20,811 nucleotides of DNA from Chara braunii (taxonomy: Eukaryota; Streptophyta; Charophyceae; Charales; Characeae). Below are positions 15,780-20,811 of this stretch, piece by piece. The position numbers were made by a program, and so were the translations under genes. The DNA is taken from the NCBI GenBank assembly GCA_003427395.1, contig BFEA01000845.1, positions 465,753 through 486,563 of the forward strand. The letters run 5' to 3'. A model generated the notes under the pieces. That model was not told the origin of the DNA. It was given only the letters and a program-made list of their open reading frames with translations, and did no database searches. The stretch's first letter is position 1, and the number at the start of each line of letters is the position of its first letter.

Positions 15780-17648
15780 TTACAAAATAAAACACACCAA
15801 AGTTTCACCACCCAGNACGGATCTGAGCTGTTTTTCCGGAAGTCTNAAGTGGGGTTGGCGCGGACCTGCAAAAAAAAGGAGATCCTCACATTCCAAGTCC
15901 CAAGACCCCAAATAGCCCTGCACCCCTTCCCAATGAAAAAAAAAACAACCGAGAACACGCACGAAGCCGATTGATGGAAGGGACATCATCAAGAACGTGG
16001 TCCGAAGAGGAGGCCTCCGTAAAAAATCAATGTCGTAGTCGCAGGAAAGTCGTGGTCGCCAAAAAGTGGTTGTCGAAAGTCGTCCCAGAAGGGATTGTCC
16101 ATTCTTAAATTTCAGGGTACCATCATCTTCCCACACACTCCTCTCGTTCTTAGGTACTTGGACACAACCTACGTATGGTTGGGTGCTACTCACTCTCATC
16201 TGCGTACCCAAGAAATCCCAGACCCCTGACCCGTTGTCTGTTCGTTTCACGGTCAGGTTATCAGGATAGCAGACTTCGAATTTCCTGCGAATTTCTTGCA
16301 CCAGGTCCCCACTACCGTTTCGGTCAACCACAACAATGCTGACGTCATCCATCAGGCGACAGCCAAAAACACATCTCTTCAGACTCCCGAGGCTGTTGAG
16401 AAACAAAAACTTAGCATAAGCACACATGATACAAGCAACTGGTGGGCTGGTGCTTTTGCCCATTGGAATTCCCACAATTTGCCTTGGTATCACCCCGTTG
16501 GCTTTAATATATGTATGATGTAGTTCGAAATTGACAAAGCTCTTCAATGTATCCAGGTCGATGGTCTGCCAATGATCGTCCCCTGTAGTCTTGCCAAAAG
16601 TACAACCTCGTCCACGCGGGTTAACCCGTACCATATTCCGTCCCTTCTCCTTATGGTACTGGATTACCCAATCCACTGCCTCCCTGATATCGTCGTGTGG
16701 CAGTTTACTAAACATGTCTTTAATGTCGTATGACATGGCAACAACTCTAGATTGTGTCCGCACAACCTTCTCAATACGACTGTTGAGACTCTCAATACGT
16801 GCTACCAACACAGATACAGACTGTAGGTTAAAGTGCCAACGAGCCGGCAGTGTGAACAGCAACTGATTGAGAGCCTTAGCAGCATTTCTACATGATCGAA
16901 TTATGGGCTCTGAGTAGGTGGGGCAAATGGGACGGTAGCGATCAGTGTCCTTATGTCTCGGGATAACATAGGCCTCACCAATACTACCTTTGACATTCCA
17001 TTTGGCAAACTTTGTCAGTCCGGTTACCTTCAGCTCTTGCCTAGTATCTCTCAAGATTTTCATCTCAGATTTGCTTTCAACGACATAGCCCGGGCTACCC
17101 ACAAACAAAGAGATCATCGCATCATAGTAAATCTTCGGACAGAGTACAAATGTTTCCCCGGGATTCCTATCCAAGGGTGTGAGAACAAGGCCATTTAGTC
17201 TTCTCTTCAACTCCAAGACATCGTCCATCAACAGATACCTTCCATTCTGCATGTGCTCATTGCTAACACATCTACTCGCCTCCTCTCGGCTCACCTCGGG
17301 AATTCTTGTTTTGCAGTTACTCCAAGCTCCCAGTCCGTCACTGATTTCTTCCCTGAGTAGCTCTGCCCTACTTGTGTGCGAATACTTTGGTATATTATTT
17401 GCATTACATAGCATAGGATTCAGCCCCCCCAACTCCTTAAGACGAAACTGCACATGTTCGCCTATCCTAGGATAGGGTAATCGTGTACATTTACAGGTCA
17501 ACACGTCTGCTTTAGCAAACAAACGTTGATTATGCAACATATCCGCAATCGAGGGATTTTTTGTTCCCACGATCCGGATATGGCTGCGTGCAGATGTCTT
17601 AAGGCAGTCAGGCAGATCTAATTCCCAAAGTTTATAGTTAACGAGTTT
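15780..17648 (-). CDS. Penelope-type reverse transcriptase with CxC domain
   Basis: Copies the element RNA into DNA, with the endonuclease nick expected to supply the primer. Residues below count from the GTG at 17570. CKC at 26-28 is the CxC linker motif. LDRNPGE at 133-139 and AYVIPRHKD at 200-208 with RPICP at 213-217 are early RT motifs. Motif A is SYDIKDMFSKLP (280-291, Asp282). A long insert follows before motif B, IVGIPMGKSTSPP (365-377). Motif C is RLMDDV (405-410) with both catalytic Asp, and FLGTQM (453-458) is the primer-grip region. After about residue 515 the sequence no longer looks RT-like and probably runs past the true end or an eroded thumb. The frame opens just after TGA 17649-17651. 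The first ATG is at residue 11, so the RT was probably made as the C-terminal part of the EN-RT protein. Confidence 0.85.
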   Translation of the reverse strand, partial: KLVNYKLWELDLPDCLKTSARSHIRIVGTKNPSIADMLHNQRLFAKADVLTCKCTRLPYPRIGEHVQFRLKELGGLNPMLCNANNIPKYSHTSRAELLREEISDGLGAWSNCKTRIPEVSREEASRCVSNEHMQNGRYLLMDDVLELKRRLNGLVLTPLDRNPGETFVLCPKIYYDAMISLFVGSPGYVVESKSEMKILRDTRQELKVTGLTKFAKWNVKGSIGEAYVIPRHKDTDRYRPICPTYSEPIIRSCRNAAKALNQLLFTLPARWHFNLQSVSVLVARIESLNSRIEKVVRTQSRVVAMSYDIKDMFSKLPHDDIREAVDWVIQYHKEKGRNMVRVNPRGRGCTFGKTTGDDHWQTIDLDTLKSFVNFELHHTYIKANGVIPRQIVGIPMGKSTSPPVACIMCAYAKFLFLNSLGSLKRCVFGCRLMDDVSIVVVDRNGSGDLVQEIRRKFEVCYPDNLTVKRTDNGSGVWDFLGTQMRVSSTQPYVGCVQVPKNERSVWEDDGTLKFKNGQSLLGRLSTTTFWRPRLSCDYDIDFLRRPPLRTTFLMMSLPSIGFVRVLGCFFFHWEGVQGYLGSWDLECEDLLFFAGPRQPHXRLPEKQLRSXLGGETLVCFIL

Positions 17649-18740
17649 TCACACTTCCACGATCCGAATCCTGTTATCGTACTTGATTCGAACCGTTAGC
17701 TTGGCATTCACGTGCCATCCATATTGTTCCCTTATCACTCTTCCAATCAGTCGGCGCAGATATGCGGTTGTTGAAGCTCGTTGAAAATCCTTGGCGGTTC
17801 CGTTAAATCGTATCAAGTCCTCTAGACTACATTGTTTAAGTAGGTCAATGCGTTGTGGATTACGTAGAACAGTCACCAAAAAAGATTTGTCTGGACCAAT
17901 TTTCGGAACCCATCTACGCAATTTGCAAATTTCCAGTTCGCCACCGATTTCCAAAAACTTTTTACATTCATACAATTTAGAGACCTTACCATCGATCTTT
18001 ACAATAGAGCATCCGTAGGCTTTACGAATCGCCTTCCAACCACCACACCAACTACTACCTCCATCAGAGATCAGTCGAACCTTAGGGGACCCTGCCTTCT
18101 CCAAATCAGATAGAAANGCAAAAACATCGACATGCCATTCATCTTCAGTAACCGATCGGATCTTAATTGGTGCAAGTGGTCTATGTGGTAACTCAATCTC
18201 NTTCACAATGCAATCCCGACGCCGCTCGTTTTTTCCTTTCCTACTCNTGCACTTCTTCCTATTCCTACTCTTGGCACTNGACACTTTCCNTGTGGTATTA
18301 AGTACGGGGCACCAANGTCNGATANACANNTGTTCTAATGAGATCAGATCCTCCGTGATGCAACCGTNCACTGGTATCAAGACATAAGATTCAGCACNGA
18401 AAACTCGCCACCATCTATACAGGTGGTTATTCTTCGTACCTCGGGAGCTATTTGACAAGTGNTCCTTCCATCTNGTGTGAGCAGATCTACTGGTTTGACC
18501 AACATANTGAGCCCGACAGAGTGGTGACGTTAGGATATATACACAGTCCCTGGGATCCACGTAAATGTCAATTNCATGTCNTGNGTACAGTCGATACCAA
18601 GAGTCTAAGCACTTCCTAAGCCANCGGATCTCGCCCTNAANAGTAAGTAGGATAAGTACAAGACGAAATACGACATCCAGATCCAAACCACTTACCCCTA
18701 GTCTACACAAANCGNTGCAGACATGACAGAGTTCCCACAA
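17649..18740 (-). CDS. GIY-YIG endonuclease domain of the Penelope-like element
   Basis: Cuts target DNA for target-primed reverse transcription. Residues count from the TTG at 18740. The GIY-YIG signature is VYIL (67-70) and YVGQTS (79-84), with the expected Arg at 85 or 90 (RSAHxRW), Glu136 (SLE) and Asn148 (PVLN). A basic stretch (about 155-176, RNRKKC then RKGKNERRR) could bind nucleic acid or act in nuclear import. Residues 183-363 are an unidentified linker region. The segment ends at TGA 17649-17651, after which the same frame continues into the CxC-RT region. No ATG is visible in the 363 codons (some contain N), so it is not a free-standing gene: it is either downstream of a read-through or fused ORF1, or part of a decayed single ORF. 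Confidence 0.8.
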   Translation of the reverse strand: MWELCHVCXXLCRLGVSGLDLDVVFRLVLILLTXXGEIXWLRKCLDSWYRLYXXHXIDIYVDPRDCVYILTSPLCRAXYVGQTSRSAHXRWKXHLSNSSRGTKNNHLYRWWRVFXAESYVLIPVXGCITEDLISLEXXXIXXWCPVLNTTXKVXSAKSRNRKKCXSRKGKNERRRDCIVXEIELPHRPLAPIKIRSVTEDEWHVDVFXFLSDLEKAGSPKVRLISDGGSSWCGGWKAIRKAYGCSIVKIDGKVSKLYECKKFLEIGGELEICKLRRWVPKIGPDKSFLVTVLRNPQRIDLLKQCSLEDLIRFNGTAKDFQRASTTAYLRRLIGRVIREQYGWHVNAKLTVRIKYDNRIRIVEV

Positions 18741-18761
18741 TTTCTAGGTGCTCCATGGGTA

Positions 18762-19970
18762 TCACACGTCGTCCGTAANATTACCCTCCGCTCCAGCGGC
18801 CTCNCCTGGTTCATCCGAAGGTTTTTCGAACTCCTCCTGCTCTTCATCTGACCCGTACGCCACTTGCGTACGCTTATCAGTGATGGCCAATATGGCCTGC
18901 ATCTTCTTCCCTTCACATTGCACATCTTCGGTTTTACAAATCTTCTTGAGNTNGTCCANGGTACATTCTGCTAGCTCTCGCAGAATGTCGGTGACGTANT
19001 TNAGTCTCCCCAATCCTCCGCAAGTTGCAGGGATTTTCTTCCTCGTGCCGCCCGCCTGTCTTGGGNTCCTTCGCTTAGGAGTCAACTTCATAGGTTGCCT
19101 CTTGCAGCTCAATTGCAGTCGCTCGGAGAGCTTAACTGGTTCGGCTGCCATCCGCCTATTAGAGCGCTTGGCGGGTGTCTCCATTGGGGGACTATCTTCA
19201 ACAGGCTTATCTTCTCCCCTCTTCCGCTTTTCATTGATTGTTAGTCTGCCAGCTCGGTTGCTTAACGCTTCAACGTCATTGTCTTCTGAGTCCTGGGTAT
19301 CTTCACAAGAGGATTCAGAGGCTGCACTCTCCGGTATCTTGGCCTTACCCTTTCCAATTTCCTTGAACACTTTCGTTAAACGAGATTGCAATCTCTCCTC
19401 CAATCCGCCCACATGCATCGAAAGATGCATCAGCATATCCTTCCTCATTCGTTCTTTAGCGTCTTGTTGCGCTTTAAGCTCCTGTTTCTTCTGCCGCCGA
19501 TCAGCCTCTAAGCGCTCACGCTCATCGGCTTCTTCTTTCTTATGCAGTTCACCTTCTCTCCTCATCCGTTCTTCCTCCTCTTTCTTCTCCCGTTCCGCTT
19601 TTTCCTGCTTGCGTCTCTCCTTCTCTTCGCGCCTCGCGTTTTCTGCGGCGATAAATTCTTGCATGGAGGCCAGGGAACTAGTTAGTTCCTCAATCTGGCG
19701 TCGTACAGCCGGGTCTTCAGAGGAGGATCTTTTTCCTTCGAAACGTACGTGATGCGCCGGGGAAGATGACCTACCTCGAATCCCATGTGTACTTCCTTCT
19801 CCCATCAACCTCCGACATTGATTACGATAGTGGCCAGGTTCCCCAAACTCAAAGCAAATCGGCGCAGATCTCTGTGGTGCTTCCCTGGGATAATAATCCC
19901 ACTCATGTTGTGAGGACCGGTAAGGTTCCGCGCGACGCTCGGTGTTAAAGTCGCGTAGGCCCTCCCTGCT
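18762..19970 (-). CDS. ORF1: zinc-knuckle, coiled-coil, SAP-like protein
   Basis: Probable gag-like nucleic-acid-binding partner. The frame is open from 19970; the first ATG is 19803-19805. Upstream of it lies a CCHC-type zinc knuckle, CFEFGEPGHYRNQC (19815-19856), whose second Cys is Phe (TTT at 19845-19847), so zinc binding is likely impaired. Residues below count from the TTG at 19808. A long charged coiled coil (about 35-150, rich in Glu, Lys, Arg) is followed by an acidic Ser stretch (160-180), a basic signal KRKRGED (194-200), and a SAP-like helix-turn-helix (about 271-316, LKKICKTEDVQCEGKKMQAI) suited to DNA binding. It ends with TGA 18762-18764. I recall the same architecture in many Chara braunii predicted proteins. 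The endonuclease follows 18 bases later in the same frame. Confidence 0.7.
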   Translation of the reverse strand, partial: SREGLRDFNTERRAEPYRSSQHEWDYYPREAPQRSAPICFEFGEPGHYRNQCRRLMGEGSTHGIRGRSSSPAHHVRFEGKRSSSEDPAVRRQIEELTSSLASMQEFIAAENARREEKERRKQEKAEREKKEEEERMRREGELHKKEEADERERLEADRRQKKQELKAQQDAKERMRKDMLMHLSMHVGGLEERLQSRLTKVFKEIGKGKAKIPESAASESSCEDTQDSEDNDVEALSNRAGRLTINEKRKRGEDKPVEDSPPMETPAKRSNRRMAAEPVKLSERLQLSCKRQPMKLTPKRRXPRQAGGTRKKIPATCGGLGRXXYVTDILRELAECTXDXLKKICKTEDVQCEGKKMQAILAITDKRTQVAYGSDEEQEEFEKPSDEPXEAAGAEGNXTDDV

Positions 19971-20062
19971 TCACTCCTGGCTTCGACTTCGACCTCCTGG
20001 ATGTTGTCGGTCTCCATCTCGACTATAGTCACGATGCGCTCCTCCAGCCATCGCCTAGTCAA
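19805..20062 (-). pseudogene. ORF1 N-terminal segment in a shifted frame
   Basis: The first part of this frame (TRRWLEERIVTIVEMETDNI, then an acidic EVEVEARSEAG stretch) looks like the natural N-terminus of ORF1. Around 19960-19970 the protein-like reading passes to the ORF1 frame (EGLRDFNTERRAEPYR). The remainder of this frame (to TGA at 19805-19807) is then noise. A one-base indel would produce this. An intron or an upstream start elsewhere are alternatives. In-frame ATG at 20015-20017. Confidence 0.4.
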
Positions 20063-20428
20063 GGTAAGACACAGTACTCGTATCGCCCTTGGTCACCGTC
20101 ATTCAGTCGTCCAAACAACTATTGGTATGCGTCGCCACTCCAAACACTCGCACAGCTTCCAGTGCTAAAGACACTTCAAACTCAATCAGTGCATCAAGTA
20201 GTTCATGTACCATAAACATGTTCACACGCGCTCAGCTATCATCTCCAAGCGGGTTCGCATGCGCCTTCAGCAGGTGATTGAAGGGAGATTCGTACACGAA
20301 ATCCAAACACAATGAGAGTGATTAGAAGTCGTAACCAAAAAACTCCGTACAGTAAAAATGTACAAGATTACAATAGCCGGTGGGTATGGCACCCCGACCG
20401 AATGCGACATTTTTTAGTGTGTTTATTT
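20063..20428. other. No gene recognised (upstream flank of the element)
   Basis: Mixed-composition sequence with a small palindromic phrase CATGTACCATAAACATG at about 20203-20219. This would hold the element's 5' region if one exists, but no promoter motif or terminal repeat was identified. Confidence 0.4.
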
Positions 20429-20811
20429 CTAAAATCCGTTAATTAAGAGGGTGAAATAGTTTGCTTGTGGGGGTTTGAATGAGGGTAAAAGAGAACTAAA
20501 GGGGGGAAAGAAGAGCCGTAAGGGAAAATAGTGTGGTAGGGTCCGCAGACGGGGGGGACCGAGTGGACACAAGGGGGAAAGAGGAAAGGGGGGTCCAAGA
20601 GGGTCCAAGAGCATTTCGAATTTGGGATCCGAGGGGGGCGCCGCATATCCTCGGCCCACACGGTTTGTTGAGGGCACCCACATCGGGTATATCTTCCGCA
20701 CGGGGAAGGGTTTCGCGAGAGGGGTTTGAATTCTCGGTTCTCGACCCACGCGGGTTGAGGGCGGGGCCCGCTCGAGACACGCCTCCCGCAAGGGAGCGGA
20801 GTTCTCAAGCG
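20429..20811. repeat. G-rich low-complexity end with degenerate repeats
   Basis: G-rich on the plus strand. It contains a 10-base tandem GGTCCAAGAG (about 20593-20612) and two related phrases about 93 bp apart, CTCGGCCCACACGGTTTG (about 20650) and CTCGACCCACGCGGGTTG (about 20741). Minus-strand Pro-rich frames reflect composition and are not supported as genes. Confidence 0.4.

Larger units (their letters stand above)
15960..20062 (-). mobile_element. Penelope-like retroelement with permuted EN-RT order
   Basis: On the minus strand the order is zinc-knuckle/coiled-coil ORF1, GIY-YIG endonuclease, CxC motif, reverse transcriptase. A GIY-YIG endonuclease N-terminal to a CxC linker and an RT is the published signature of the Chlamys/Naiad clade of Penelope-like elements, known from green algae, spike mosses, slime molds and invertebrates; canonical Penelope elements have the endonuclease C-terminal. 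The copy carries three in-frame stops and one frameshift, so it is probably inactive. Limits are approximate: I found no terminal (pseudo-LTR) repeats or target duplication. ORF1 may be part of the element (same strand, same frame) or a separate repeat next to it. Confidence 0.8.

Noticed and set aside
17649-17651. Firm call of selenocysteine at the in-frame TGA
   Set aside because: No SECIS element was identified, the residue is not aligned to a known redox Cys, and other frames nearby also carry stops; decay is simpler. Kept only as a hypothesis.

Overview
The window reads as nuclear DNA of a eukaryote, most likely a green-lineage organism and quite possibly a charophyte alga of the Chara type. 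The grounds are long microsatellites ((CT)n, (TGAT)n, (CTT)n, poly-A/T), little intact coding sequence, and decayed minus-strand ORFs of a style I associate with the very abundant Chara braunii repeat proteins (an acidic gag-like protein with an RRREEIAAGK tail; a zinc-knuckle/coiled-coil/SAP-like protein). The organism call is recollection plus inference and has not been searched. Single Ns, absent before 10733 and common at 12069-15850 and 18118-19060, look like unresolved consensus positions in high-copy repeats rather than gaps.

Layout. 1-254 is an assembly artefact: 1-217 repeats 5428-5644 and is joined to the rest by a 38-bp Nextera mate-pair junction adapter. 255-5459 has no convincing gene but holds microsatellites, two tandem-repeat families, a 109-bp foldback element and, at 3755-3810, a complete-looking type III hammerhead ribozyme whose 3' half is duplicated in a 110-bp tandem repeat. 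5460-8540 holds minus-strand ORF fragments of unknown function. 8906-10334 (minus) is an acidic gag-like repeat protein split over two overlapping frames, with a TATA-like site and a tetranucleotide array upstream. 10733 looks like a contig join. 11120-15750 is decayed minus-strand coding sequence of unknown families, broken by stops and frameshifts and including a 393-bp tandem duplication of one coding unit.

15960-20062 (minus) is the main mobile element. In order it encodes a degenerate CCHC zinc knuckle, a charged coiled coil and a SAP-like domain (ORF1), then a GIY-YIG endonuclease, then a CxC motif and a reverse transcriptase. The EN-CxC-RT order is that of the permuted, N-terminal-endonuclease Penelope-like elements (Chlamys/Naiad clade). 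ORF1, EN and RT all lie in one reading frame, interrupted by only three stop codons. The endonuclease segment has no visible ATG, so the copy is either a decayed single polyprotein or one that depends on readthrough.

The two most interesting items are the hammerhead ribozyme locus and the permuted Penelope-like element with a gag-like ORF1 in the same frame. They are about 12 kb apart and nothing in the sequence links them directly.
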